NCBI GenBank assembly: GCA_040396955.1 | Contig: JBBAWX010000010.1 | Coordinates: 1-64,000, forward strand | Direction of reading: 5' to 3' | DNA length: 64,000 nucleotides | Origin: UBA965 sp040396955 | GTDB lineage: Bacteria > Chloroflexota > Chloroflexia > Chloroflexales > Roseiflexaceae | Shown here: positions 35,043 through 43,310 of the stretch, one piece after another | How the letters are laid out: every line of letters starts with the position of its first letter | How positions within the stretch are numbered: position 1 is the stretch's first letter | Translations under genes and position numbers: made by a program | The notes under the pieces: model-generated | The model's database searches: none | Told to the model about the DNA's origin: nothing | The model's input: the letters and a program-made list of their open reading frames with translations, nothing else

Positions 35043-36908
35043 ATGAGTAAGATTGTTGGGATTGACCTGGGGACCACGAATTCGTGTGTGGCCGTCATGG
35101 AAGGCGGCGATGCGGTGGTCATCCCCAGTTCCGAGGGGAACCGCACGACCCCCTCCATTGTGGCATTTACCAAGAGTGGCGAGCGGTTGGTGGGGCAGAC
35201 TGCCAAGCGCCAGGCCACCATCAACGCCGAAAATACGCTGTACTCGATTAAGCGCTTCATTGGGCGCACTTACGACGAAATCGCCAAAGAGCGTGGCATG
35301 GTGCCCTACAAGGTCAACCAGGGCAATCGCAACGATGTGCGCGTGGTTTCGAGTCATGCGGGCAAAGAGTTCGCTCCCCAAGAAATTTCAGCCATGGTGC
35401 TCCAAAAGCTCAAGGCTGACGCTGAGGCCTATCTCGGTGAGCCGGTGACCAAAGCCGTCATCACGGTGCCCGCTTACTTCAACGATAGTCAGCGTCAGGC
35501 CACCAAGGATGCCGGTAAAATCGCCGGTCTTGAGGTGCTCCGCATCATCAATGAGCCGACGGCAGCCGCCTTGGCCTATGGGCTCGACAAAAAGAAAGAC
35601 GAGACCATTTTGGTCTTCGACCTCGGTGGTGGTACCTTCGACGTCTCTGTCCTTGAGGTGGGTGACGGTGTCGTTGAGGTGAAAGCCACCAACGGTGACA
35701 CGCACCTCGGCGGTGACGATTATGACCAAGCCGTGGTCAACTGGATGATTGACGAGTTCCGCAAAGATCAGGGCATCGACCTTGGCCAAGATCGTCAGGC
35801 ACTCCAGCGCCTCAAAGAGGCCGCTGAAAAGGCCAAAATTGAACTGTCGAGCATGTCTGAGACCGAGCTTAACTTGCCCTTCATCACGGCAGATGCGAGT
35901 GGCCCCAAGCACTTGCAGATGCGCCTGAGCCGTGCCAAGTTTGAGCAACTGACTGCGCCACTGACCGAGCGCCTCAAAGGGCCCGTGATGCAGGCCCTGA
36001 GCGATGCCGGCATGTCGGCGAGTAAGCTCGACGAAGTGGTCTTGGTCGGCGGTTCGACCCGCATGCCCGTGGTGCAGGAGTTGGTGCGCAAGCTGACCGG
36101 CAAAGAGCCCAACAAGAGTGTGAACCCCGACGAAGTGGTAGCCGTGGGTGCTGCCATTCAGGCCGGTGTCTTGGGTGGCGACATCAAAGACGTGGTCTTG
36201 TTGGATGTGACGCCGCTTTCGCTGGGGCTCGAAACTCTGGGTGGCGTGATGACGCGCCTCATTGAGCGTAATACCACCATCCCGACGCGCAAGAGCGAAA
36301 TCTTCTCGACCGCCGCTGACAGCCAGACTGCCGTGGATATCCACATCTTGCAGGGTGAGCGCGACATGGCGGGTGATAACATGACCCTCGGGCGCTTCCG
36401 CCTCGAAGGCATCCCGCCGGCGCCTCGTGGTATGCCCAAGATCGAAGTCACGTTCGACATTGATGCCAACGGCATCTTGAATGTGTCTGCCAAAGATCAG
36501 GCCACCAACAAGGAGCAACGGATTACCATTACTGCAAGCACCAACCTCAACAAAGACGAGGTGGAGCGCATGGTCAAGGATGCACAGCTCCACGCCGAAG
36601 AGGACCGCCGCAAGCGTGACCTGATTGAGCTCAAAAACCGTGCAGACGGCTTGGCCTACGACAGTGAGAAGTCACTCACCGAAATGGGCGATAAGGTGGA
36701 TGCCGCCTTGCAAGAGAAGATTCGCAAAGTTATTGCCGAATTGCGCACTGCAATCGGGAACGACAACGAAGATCTCATGAAGAGCCTCAGCGATGAGTTG
36801 GCACAGTTGATGGGCCAGGCCACCCAACAGGCACAAGCGGCCGGTGGTGAGAGTGGTCAAACCAAGCAGGATGGTGACGTGGTTGATGGTGAGTACACGG
36901 TTGACTAA
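35043..36908 (+). CDS. dnaK: Hsp70 chaperone DnaK
   Basis: A 621-aa chaperone. The ATPase domain has IVGIDLGTTNSCVAVMEGG, VITVPAYFNDSQRQATKDA, VFDLGGGTFDVSVLEVG and EVVLVGGSTRMPVVQ. The linker DVVLLDVTPLSLGLETLGG and the peptide-binding domain follow. The C-terminus reads DVVDGEYTVD, close to the usual EEVD-like acidic tail. grpE and dnaJ are not in the window. AAGGGA precedes the ATG. Confidence 0.97.
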   Translation: MSKIVGIDLGTTNSCVAVMEGGDAVVIPSSEGNRTTPSIVAFTKSGERLVGQTAKRQATINAENTLYSIKRFIGRTYDEIAKERGMVPYKVNQGNRNDVRVVSSHAGKEFAPQEISAMVLQKLKADAEAYLGEPVTKAVITVPAYFNDSQRQATKDAGKIAGLEVLRIINEPTAAALAYGLDKKKDETILVFDLGGGTFDVSVLEVGDGVVEVKATNGDTHLGGDDYDQAVVNWMIDEFRKDQGIDLGQDRQALQRLKEAAEKAKIELSSMSETELNLPFITADASGPKHLQMRLSRAKFEQLTAPLTERLKGPVMQALSDAGMSASKLDEVVLVGGSTRMPVVQELVRKLTGKEPNKSVNPDEVVAVGAAIQAGVLGGDIKDVVLLDVTPLSLGLETLGGVMTRLIERNTTIPTRKSEIFSTAADSQTAVDIHILQGERDMAGDNMTLGRFRLEGIPPAPRGMPKIEVTFDIDANGILNVSAKDQATNKEQRITITASTNLNKDEVERMVKDAQLHAEEDRRKRDLIELKNRADGLAYDSEKSLTEMGDKVDAALQEKIRKVIAELRTAIGNDNEDLMKSLSDELAQLMGQATQQAQAAGGESGQTKQDGDVVDGEYTVD

Positions 36909-36927
36909 GTGCTAGATGTGCGGAAGT

Positions 36928-36956
36928 GGCGGCACAGCACAGCGTGCTGTGCCGCC
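36928..36956 (+). terminator. Hairpin after dnaK
   Basis: GGCGGCACAGCAC and GTGCTGTGCCGCC form a 13-bp perfect stem with an AGC loop. A T-run is absent, so it may be rho-independent only in part or may protect the RNA 3' end. Confidence 0.6.
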
Positions 36957-37056
36957 GCGCCGTTCTTGGGGGCATGCAAGTGCCACACGTGCACATGGTT
37001 GGTAAATGATGTTATACTTACCATAAAGTGATTGCTCAAAACATTGCAGGTCTCAC

Positions 37057-37557
37057 ATGGTTGACATGATGGTTGTGCTGATCGTCGCTCTGTTTGCAGT
37101 GCTCGGGTTCTATTGGGGGGCAATCCGGCAACTGCTTGCAGTGATGGGTCTGTTGGCAAGTCTTGTGGTATCGGGGCGGTTTGCGTTTTTGATTGCCGAT
37201 GTGTTCGAGCAATATGCTCTCGAACAGCCCTACGCCATGGTGTTGGCAGTACTCTGCATCATGGTGGGTGTCGGTGGTACAACGAGCATACTTGCGTCGT
37301 TAATCCATCAATTTTTTGGTTTGATTGCTTTGGGGTGGCTCGATCATCTCATCGGTGGTTTGTTTGGGCTGTTGCAGGCCATGATTACGCTTGTGGCAGT
37401 CATGCTGATGCTCGCCGCCTTTCCTCACCAAGACTGGATCGACACGTTGCGGGCCTCGATGGCCGTCAACACGTTGGTGTATGTCTTTGGCGGTGTGGTG
37501 TTGCCGTTCATCCCTGAGCCACTACAAAGCTCATTGAGCATTGTGGTCTATCGTTAG
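37057..37557 (+). CDS. CvpA-family membrane protein
   Basis: A 166-aa protein with about four hydrophobic helices. The pattern GFYWGAIRQLLAVMGLLASLVVSGRFA near residue 18 and the later GWLDHLIGGLFGLLQAMI match CvpA/colicin V production-like proteins. These proteins are of uncertain function; some are linked to envelope integrity. A -10 TATACT with a GGTAA...TTACC inverted repeat lies upstream. It precedes rsfS. Confidence 0.8.
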   Translation: MVDMMVVLIVALFAVLGFYWGAIRQLLAVMGLLASLVVSGRFAFLIADVFEQYALEQPYAMVLAVLCIMVGVGGTTSILASLIHQFFGLIALGWLDHLIGGLFGLLQAMITLVAVMLMLAAFPHQDWIDTLRASMAVNTLVYVFGGVVLPFIPEPLQSSLSIVVYR

Positions 37558-37576
37558 CATCATTGATTGGTCGTGT

Positions 37577-37605
37577 TTTACAAACAGAGGTGCATTTGCT
37601 ACTAT
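37577..37605 (+). promoter_or_regulatory. Promoter of rsfS
   Basis: TTTACA (37577-37582) and TACTAT (37600-37605) are spaced by 17 bp, about 38 bp before the rsfS ATG. Confidence 0.6.
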
Positions 37606-37643
37606 GAAGGTGGCGAGGAAGCCCTCGATTTGATTGGAGTACA

Positions 37644-37988
37644 ATGGATACACAAGCATTTGCCCGCCGTATTGTCGAGCTTGTTGAAGACAAACAGGCC
37701 AGTGATATCGTCTTACTCGATTTGCGGAGCCTCAACACTTTTGCTGATTTCTTCGTCATATGTAATGGTGAAAGTGATCGTCAGCTCAAAGCATTGCTTG
37801 ACGCGGTCGATGAAGGGGTTTCAACGCAGTTCGGGCGTGAAGTCAAGTCTGAGGGGCACGCCGATTCAGGGTGGGTCTTGCTCGATTATGGCGATGTGGT
37901 CGTGCATATTTTTTCGAAAGCAATGCGCGATTTTTACCGTTTGGAGCGACTGTGGCACGAAGCCACTCCGCTCGTGGTTGTACAGTAA
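37644..37988 (+). CDS. rsfS: Ribosome silencing factor RsfS
   Basis: A 114-aa protein. LLDLRSLNTFADFFVICNGESDRQLKALLDAV and the C-terminal GWVLLDYGDVVVHIFSKAMRDFYRLERLW are near-consensus RsfS. It binds L14 and blocks 50S-30S joining during starvation. The length is normal. A small membrane-protein gene follows after 10 bp. Confidence 0.95.
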   Translation: MDTQAFARRIVELVEDKQASDIVLLDLRSLNTFADFFVICNGESDRQLKALLDAVDEGVSTQFGREVKSEGHADSGWVLLDYGDVVVHIFSKAMRDFYRLERLWHEATPLVVVQ

Positions 37989-37998
37989 GAGGTGAACC

Positions 37999-38178
37999 AT
38001 GCAATCGAATCGTTCACGCATCATGGCGTTTAGTCTGGGTGCAGCCATTGGGAGCGCCCTCGGATTGGTGATTGGCTCGCTCATCACCTACTGGATTGGT
38101 GATGAGGCGATTCGCACCATCCGGAGTGGTCTGCAGCGCCAACCCGACCAGCCCAACTTTGAAAAGTTGTTGCAGTAG
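37999..38178 (+). CDS. Small single-span membrane protein
   Basis: A 59-aa ORF with GAGGTGA before the ATG. The translation begins MQSNRSRIMAFSLGAAIGSA, continues with one hydrophobic helix (about residues 9-32, Gly/Ala/Leu-rich) and ends in a charged tail QPDQPNFEKLLQ. The Gly-rich helix with flanking positive residues resembles YtxH-type small proteins. It lies 10 bp after rsfS and ends before a strong terminator. The function is unknown. Confidence 0.75.
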   Translation: MQSNRSRIMAFSLGAAIGSALGLVIGSLITYWIGDEAIRTIRSGLQRQPDQPNFEKLLQ

Positions 38179-38195
38179 GGGAACTCTGTACCAGG

Positions 38196-38235
38196 CAAAC
38201 ACCACAGTCGCCCAGATGGGCGACTGTGGTGTTTG
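38196..38235. terminator. Strong bidirectional terminator
   Basis: CAAACACCACAGTCGCCC and GGGCGACTGTGGTGTTTG form an 18-bp perfect stem with an AGAT loop. It ends the rsfS operon and faces the convergent moaD-moaE gene. Confidence 0.88.
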
Positions 38236-38276
38236 TGTGACCGGGTACATCTGGTGAGTTACGAGGAGCGTGTGTG

Positions 38277-38960
38277 TTATTCGGCGGGACGTTCTTTTTC
38301 AGAGCCGACCCATTCTTTGCCACCATCGGCCCAGTGCTCTTTTTTCCAGATGGGGGCAACTTCTTTGATGCGGTCCATAATCCAATCGACCGCCTGTAGC
38401 GCCGCTTTGCGGTGAGCAGCGGTGACCACAACGACCACGGCTACTTCACAGAGCTCGAGGGTGCCGATGCGATGGTGGATGGCGACGGCATCAATGGCAA
38501 AGGTGCGCTCGGCTTCAGCGCCAATGTCGGCGAGGACCGCTTCTGCCATTTCGGTGTAGGCCTCGTACTCAAGACGCGCACTCTGTCGGTTGCCGAAATG
38601 GTCGCGCACGGTGCCGGCAAAGGTGACCACGGCGCCGATTCCAGGATGACTGAGTTGTTGGACGAGCGGTGTTGCGTCGAGTGGCGCATGACCGACTCGG
38701 TAGCGAGGCACCGAGGCTCCACCACTGACCGGTGGAATAAACGCCACGGTGTCGCCAGCGGTGAGCAATGTGTCACCTCCCACAAAAACCTGGTTACGCG
38801 CAAACAAGACACGCCCACGAAAGGGTGCAAGTGCCGGGTAACGGTGCTCCAACTCTGCCCAGAGCATCACCATGCTGGTGCCAGTAGCGACGTCGATCGT
38901 CTCACTTGCAGTACCGGTGATGTCGCGGTGGCCAGCAAAATAACGCACGGTGATGTGCAT
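38277..38960 (-). CDS. Fused molybdopterin synthase MoaD-MoaE
   Basis: A 227-aa fusion. Residues 1-81 are a MoaD ubiquitin-like domain ending in PPVSGG, and the Gly-Gly (80-81) that normally forms the C-terminal thiocarboxylate is internal. Residues ~88-227 are MoaE with FAGTVRDH, LEYEAYTEMAE, HRIGTLELCEVAVVV, HRKAAL and KEVAPIWKKEHW, including the catalytic Lys. The fusion resembles MoaX of mycobacteria, which is cleaved after the Gly-Gly. It ends the hisF operon, 7 bp after hisF. It makes molybdopterin from precursor Z. Confidence 0.9.
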   Translation of the reverse strand: MHITVRYFAGHRDITGTASETIDVATGTSMVMLWAELEHRYPALAPFRGRVLFARNQVFVGGDTLLTAGDTVAFIPPVSGGASVPRYRVGHAPLDATPLVQQLSHPGIGAVVTFAGTVRDHFGNRQSARLEYEAYTEMAEAVLADIGAEAERTFAIDAVAIHHRIGTLELCEVAVVVVVTAAHRKAALQAVDWIMDRIKEVAPIWKKEHWADGGKEWVGSEKERPAE

Positions 38961-38967
38961 AGCAGTG

Positions 38968-39741
38968 TTACCTCATGGCCAGCCCACGCTGGCGTAAATC
39001 GTCTTTGACCTGAGAAATGGTGTAATTGCCGAAATGGAAAATACTCGCAGCCAGCACGGCATCGGCGCCGCCTTTGACAAACCCGTCGTAGAGATGCGCA
39101 GGAGTGCCGGCGCCCCCCGACGCAATGACCGGGATGCTCACCTGGCTGGAGATGGCATGTAACAGCTCAAGGTCGTAGCCGGCATAGGTGCCATCGGCAT
39201 CCATGCTGTTGATGACCAACTCACCGGCTCCCAGTTCAGCACCACGGATGGCCCAGGCTACCGCATCGATGCCGGTGGAGCGAGCATTTGCCCCCGTGTG
39301 CGTAAACACCTCCCAGTGCGGTGGCTCCCCTGGTGCTGACACTCGACGAGCATCAATGGAAAGGACAATGCACTGGCTCCCAAAGCGTTTAGCTCCGGCC
39401 CCGATGAGATCTGGGTTGAGCACGGCGGCAGTGTTGATCGAGATTTTGTCGGCTCCGGCTCGAAGCATGCGGTACATGTCATCGACCGTGCGGATGCCAC
39501 CTCCCACGGTTAGTGGGATGAAGACTTGGGCGGCGGTGCGTTCGACGACGTCGACCATGATGGCGCGTTCGTCGGAGCTTGCGGTAATGTCATAAAACAC
39601 CAGCTCATCGGCGCCACTGTCGTTGTAGTGGGCTGCGAGCACCACCGGGTCGCCGGCGTCACGATGGTCGAGGAACGAAACCCCCTTCACCACGCGCCCA
39701 GCCTTGACATCGAGACAGGGAATAATGCGTCGTTTCAGCAT
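38968..39741 (-). CDS. hisF: Imidazole glycerol phosphate synthase cyclase subunit
   Basis: A 257-aa TIM-barrel enzyme. RRIIPCLDVKAGRVVKGVSF carries the catalytic Asp, and VGGGIRTVDDMYRML and VIASGGAGTPAHL are the phosphate-binding motifs. The second catalytic Asp lies in NSMDADGTYAGYDLELL. It works with HisH. It follows the coiled-coil gene by 3 bp. Confidence 0.97.
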   Translation of the reverse strand: MLKRRIIPCLDVKAGRVVKGVSFLDHRDAGDPVVLAAHYNDSGADELVFYDITASSDERAIMVDVVERTAAQVFIPLTVGGGIRTVDDMYRMLRAGADKISINTAAVLNPDLIGAGAKRFGSQCIVLSIDARRVSAPGEPPHWEVFTHTGANARSTGIDAVAWAIRGAELGAGELVINSMDADGTYAGYDLELLHAISSQVSIPVIASGGAGTPAHLYDGFVKGGADAVLAASIFHFGNYTISQVKDDLRQRGLAMR

Positions 39742-39744
39742 GCC

Positions 39745-40845
39745 CTAACTCTTTCCGTTGGTGGGTTCGATGCGTTCGTTTTTGATGCGGTCGAGCATGA
39801 CTTGGATGCCTTTTTGCATCGTATTCAGCAAATCAATGTCGCGGTTGTCGATGTCGTTGAAGTGGTTGACATGCTCGTACTGCATGTTTTCGATGCGGTT
39901 GGTGGTCTTGGTGAGGCGTTGCTCGAGGTCACGCACATAGCTGTCGACGCGTTCAATCCACGCCGAGATTTGGCGGAGGTGGCGGTCCTCGTTGTCTTGC
40001 AAGGTGACGATTTTTTCGTCTTGTTGCAAACGAATCTCTTCGATGCGCTGTTGATTGGTCAAGAAATGATCGTTCGCCGAGCGTTCGATTTTCTTGGTTT
40101 CTTGCAGAAGTTCAGCGATGCGGTTGCCAAGCACCATGAGTTGCTCGGGGACTTCGTTGATGATTTTGTCGATTTGGGTGCGGTAATCGTCGATGCGCAA
40201 AATCCGGCTTTGTTGTTCGGCAATCATCAACTTGCTATCGGCCACCAGTTGCTGGTTTTCGACCGCTTGGCGGCGGAGCTGTTGCTTCTCGACTTGGATT
40301 TCTTCGAGGGTTTTGCGGAGCTCGGCCCGGCGCGTGTCTTCGGTGGTTTGGAACGAATCAATGCGGGTCGACATCGTGCGATGCCGCTCATCGGCCTCGC
40401 GCACCAGTGCAAACAGGGAGCCGATTTTTTGCTCGGTTTCGTTGATGCGATTGATGATACCGGCCACCGTGACACGGTCGGTCTTGCGGGCTTCGGCCAG
40501 CTCTTGGATTTGCGATTGCATGTCGCGGATGGGGCGAATGCCGTCTTCGACTTTGACGACGAGGCCTGAGAACTCCTTGCGGATGGTGCTCATGTCGCGG
40601 CGGAAGCTCTCGATGGTCTGTTCAACGTCTTGGGTTTGGCGCACAAACTGCGATTGCAGTTCAGCAAACTGCTGTTCGTTATGCCGTACTTGCTCGATGG
40701 CCAGCTGGTACTTTTGCGTCTGGTCGCGGAGCATGCGGTGCAGTTCGTCGATTTGATTTTGTAGATGAATCATCTGCGACTGACCGGCGTTGCGGCTCCG
40801 CTCTTCGGCCAGTTTATCGGTAATTCGGGTCGAATTGTCGCTCAT
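39745..40845 (-). CDS. Long coiled-coil protein inside the histidine operon
   Basis: A 366-aa, highly charged protein of unknown function. Nearly the whole length (about 10-340) is predicted coiled coil, rich in Gln, Glu, Arg and Ile at heptad positions. Examples are EQVRHNEQQFAELQSQFVRQ and DRHLRQISAWIERVDSYVRD. There is no signal peptide or membrane helix. Its ATG overlaps the hisA stop (ATGA) and hisF begins 3 bp after its stop, so it is translated as part of the histidine operon. No histidine enzyme has this form. A structural or scaffold role is possible. Confidence 0.8.
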   Translation of the reverse strand: MSDNSTRITDKLAEERSRNAGQSQMIHLQNQIDELHRMLRDQTQKYQLAIEQVRHNEQQFAELQSQFVRQTQDVEQTIESFRRDMSTIRKEFSGLVVKVEDGIRPIRDMQSQIQELAEARKTDRVTVAGIINRINETEQKIGSLFALVREADERHRTMSTRIDSFQTTEDTRRAELRKTLEEIQVEKQQLRRQAVENQQLVADSKLMIAEQQSRILRIDDYRTQIDKIINEVPEQLMVLGNRIAELLQETKKIERSANDHFLTNQQRIEEIRLQQDEKIVTLQDNEDRHLRQISAWIERVDSYVRDLEQRLTKTTNRIENMQYEHVNHFNDIDNRDIDLLNTMQKGIQVMLDRIKNERIEPTNGKS

Positions 40846-41570
40846 AGAGACTCCTTTGCAAGCATGGCGAGCGCATCGCTCAATGAAACAGCTCCGGTGT
40901 AGAGGGCGCGCCCAATCACCACTCCGTGGATGCCCAAGCGTGCCAAGGTGATGAGTTGTTCGGTGCGGCTGACCCCTCCCGATGCGATAATCTGCGGGCC
41001 ATTCGGGCTGACCAAGGCCGCAGTTGCCGCATAGTTGGGCTCGCTGAGTGTGCCGTCACGGCTGATGTCGGTGTAGATGACACGGCGGACGCCAAACCCG
41101 GCCATCACTGTGACGAGTTCGTCGGCTTTGACGTGAGAGCCGTCGAGCCAACCGGCGGTCTGCACGTAGCCGTCACGCGCGTCGACCCCCACAATAATAG
41201 CATCCCCGTGTTGATGCACCAATCGTTGTACGAAGACCGGGTCTTGTACGGCTTTGGTGCCGATGATGACACGCGTCACCCCGAGGGTGCGCACATGGGC
41301 GACATCGGCTTCGGTGCGAATGCCGCCGCCGAGTTGGATGGGGACGTCGACCGCCGCCGCAATGGCGGCAATGGCAGCGGTGTTGACGGGGTGCCCCGCT
41401 TTGGCACCGTCGAGGTCAACGACATGGAGTTGCCGGGCACCGGCGGCGACCCAGCGTTGCGCAGCATTGGCTGGAGATTCGTCGTAGACGTTGGCAGTCG
41501 CGAAATCGCCTTGGTAGAGGCGTACACACTTGCCCTCGTGGATGTCGATGGCTGGGTATATTTCAAACAT
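40842..41570 (-). CDS. hisA: Phosphoribosylformimino-5-aminoimidazole carboxamide ribotide isomerase
   Basis: A 242-aa TIM-barrel isomerase read from ATG 41570. YPAIDIHEGKCVRLYQGDF carries the first catalytic Asp. LGGGIRTEADV, YTDISRDGTLSEPN with the second Asp, and IASGGVSRTEQL give the phosphate motifs. It overlaps hisH by 8 bp. An upstream extension would only run further into hisH. Confidence 0.96.
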   Translation of the reverse strand: MFEIYPAIDIHEGKCVRLYQGDFATANVYDESPANAAQRWVAAGARQLHVVDLDGAKAGHPVNTAAIAAIAAAVDVPIQLGGGIRTEADVAHVRTLGVTRVIIGTKAVQDPVFVQRLVHQHGDAIIVGVDARDGYVQTAGWLDGSHVKADELVTVMAGFGVRRVIYTDISRDGTLSEPNYAATAALVSPNGPQIIASGGVSRTEQLITLARLGIHGVVIGRALYTGAVSLSDALAMLAKESL

Positions 41571-42207
41571 GGCTGGCCTCACAGGGAATCCGAGCGACAT
41601 GCGTGACGAAGTTGTGCAAGAAGCGCAACCCGGCCGCACCGCTCTTTTCGGGGTGGAACTGAGCAGCTACGAGCTGATCTCGGATGATGACACTGGTGAA
41701 ATCGATGGCGTAGTGCGTCGTACCCGCCACGATGTCGCTGGGAGTGACCGCACAGTAGTAGGAGTGCACGAAGTAAAAATCCGTGTTGTCGTCGATGTTG
41801 TCGAACAATGCATGGTGCCGATGGCGCTGCGTGTAGTGGACCTGATTCCAGCCGATTTGAGGGACTTTGAGCGTATCTGGGAAGCGCTCGACTTGTCCGG
41901 CTACCACTCCGAGGCAGGGATGTGGACCAAACTCTTGGCTGGTCTCGCAGAGCACCTGCATGCCGACGCAGATCCCCAGAAAGGGCACATTGCGGGCAAT
42001 GGCAGCTGTAATGGCCCGGTCAAGACCGGTGCGCTGGAGCGTGGTCATGGTGTCGAGCGTGGCGCCTACCCCAGGGAGCACAATGGCTGGCGCCTGTGCC
42101 ACCACCGCAGGGTCGCTCGTCACTTGGAGCGGCGCGCCGATGTGTTGAAGTGCACGCACCACGTTGGGCAGGTTGCCGGCACCATAATCAATCACTGCCA
42201 AACTCAT
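41563..42207 (-). CDS. hisH: Imidazole glycerol phosphate synthase glutaminase subunit
   Basis: A 214-aa class I glutamine amidotransferase. VIDYGAGNLPNVVRAL is the N-terminal signature, FLGICVGMQVL holds the catalytic Cys, and VAAQFHPEKSG holds the catalytic His-Glu pair. It supplies ammonia to HisF. Its ATG overlaps the stop of the HDAC-like gene. Confidence 0.96.
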   Translation of the reverse strand: MSLAVIDYGAGNLPNVVRALQHIGAPLQVTSDPAVVAQAPAIVLPGVGATLDTMTTLQRTGLDRAITAAIARNVPFLGICVGMQVLCETSQEFGPHPCLGVVAGQVERFPDTLKVPQIGWNQVHYTQRHRHHALFDNIDDNTDFYFVHSYYCAVTPSDIVAGTTHYAIDFTSVIIRDQLVAAQFHPEKSGAAGLRFLHNFVTHVARIPCEASHV

Positions 42208-43250
42208 GGGGAGCTCCTTTGTGGTTGTAACAGGGGATGAATTTCTTGGAGCCTGGCAATGACTGCATCGGCCCGATGTGGATCACTGGGCTGGCTTCCC
42301 AATGGGTCAGGGCTGGGTGCGATTCCAGCAAGTACATGCCCGGCTGCTTGCACACAGGCTGGCAACGCCCGTAGGCTGTATCCGCCCTCAAGCACGGCCA
42401 TGATGCGCCCATCACATAGCTGATCGGCGGCACCGCAGAGAAGCTCAAAGAGTCGTTGGTAGCCAGCCACCGATAAACGACAATTCCCCACCGGATCATC
42501 CCAATGCGCATCAAAGCCGGCCGAGACTAGAATGCACTGCGGCTGGAAGCGCTGGAGCGCCGGGACAACGATGTGCTGGTAGACACGGAGCATGGCTGCA
42601 TCACCGGTGTGCGCAGGCACAGGGATATTGAGTGTGCTCCCGTGCCCCGCATCAATGCCCATTTCATATACCTCACCACTAAACGGATAAAGGGGTGAGG
42701 CATGGCTCGAAACAAACAACACCGAGCCGTCGGCATAAAATGCCTCTTGCGTGCCGTTGCCATGGTGCACATCAATGTCGACAATGGCGACGCGAGTGAG
42801 ACCATGGACATCTTGGAGATGTCGCGTAGCAATGGCCACATTGTTGAAAAAACAAAACCCCATGGCTTCGGCGGCAGTGGCGTGGTGACCGGGAGGTCGA
42901 GACAGCGCAAAGGCTGCGTGCCCTGTCATCATCAGGTCGGCTGCATGGCAGGCGGCTCCCACTGCTTGCCGGGCAGCGTGGTAGGTCGCCTGAGTCGTGT
43001 AGGTGTCTGCATAGGCCACATAATCACTCGGCAATCCGGCACAGACGTCCGCAAGCGCCTGCACATAGGCGGCATCGTGGATGCGCGTAATCGCCGTGGT
43101 GGGTGCTACGTCGGCAGTGACGAATTGCGCGGCGAGGAGCGCATCCTGGCGAAGCACATCAAGGATGACCTGGATGCGCTCGGCACGCTCGGGGTGTTGT
43201 TTGTGCGTATGTAGCTGCTGTGCGCTCGTGATGACAAATGTAATCGGCAT
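42204..43250 (-). CDS. Histone deacetylase-family (acetoin utilisation-like) deacetylase
   Basis: A 348-aa zinc hydrolase read from ATG 43250. ALSRPPGHHATAAEAMGFCFFNNVAIA includes the His-His pair, VAIVDIDVHHGNGTQEAFY and SAGFDAHWDDPVG provide the metal-binding residues, and LEGGYSL supplies the C-terminal Tyr. Bacterial members remove acetyl or acyl groups from proteins, polyamines or acetoin-like compounds. It starts the operon with hisH, so a link to histidine synthesis is possible but not established. Confidence 0.88.
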   Translation of the reverse strand: MPITFVITSAQQLHTHKQHPERAERIQVILDVLRQDALLAAQFVTADVAPTTAITRIHDAAYVQALADVCAGLPSDYVAYADTYTTQATYHAARQAVGAACHAADLMMTGHAAFALSRPPGHHATAAEAMGFCFFNNVAIATRHLQDVHGLTRVAIVDIDVHHGNGTQEAFYADGSVLFVSSHASPLYPFSGEVYEMGIDAGHGSTLNIPVPAHTGDAAMLRVYQHIVVPALQRFQPQCILVSAGFDAHWDDPVGNCRLSVAGYQRLFELLCGAADQLCDGRIMAVLEGGYSLRALPACVQAAGHVLAGIAPSPDPLGSQPSDPHRADAVIARLQEIHPLLQPQRSSP

Positions 43251-43310
43251 ATGCAGAGATATTCTATGTTGTACATATTGTAGTATAGCATAGGGCGGTG
43301 CAATCAATGC

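Noticed and set aside
35388..36593. A 401-codon minus-strand frame inside dnaK
   Set aside because: dnaK is an unmistakable conserved gene. The antisense frame has no family match and no ribosome site.
39526..40569. A 347-codon plus-strand frame opposite the coiled-coil gene
   Set aside because: The minus-strand frame has overlapping start/stop links to hisA and hisF. The plus-strand frame has no such context.
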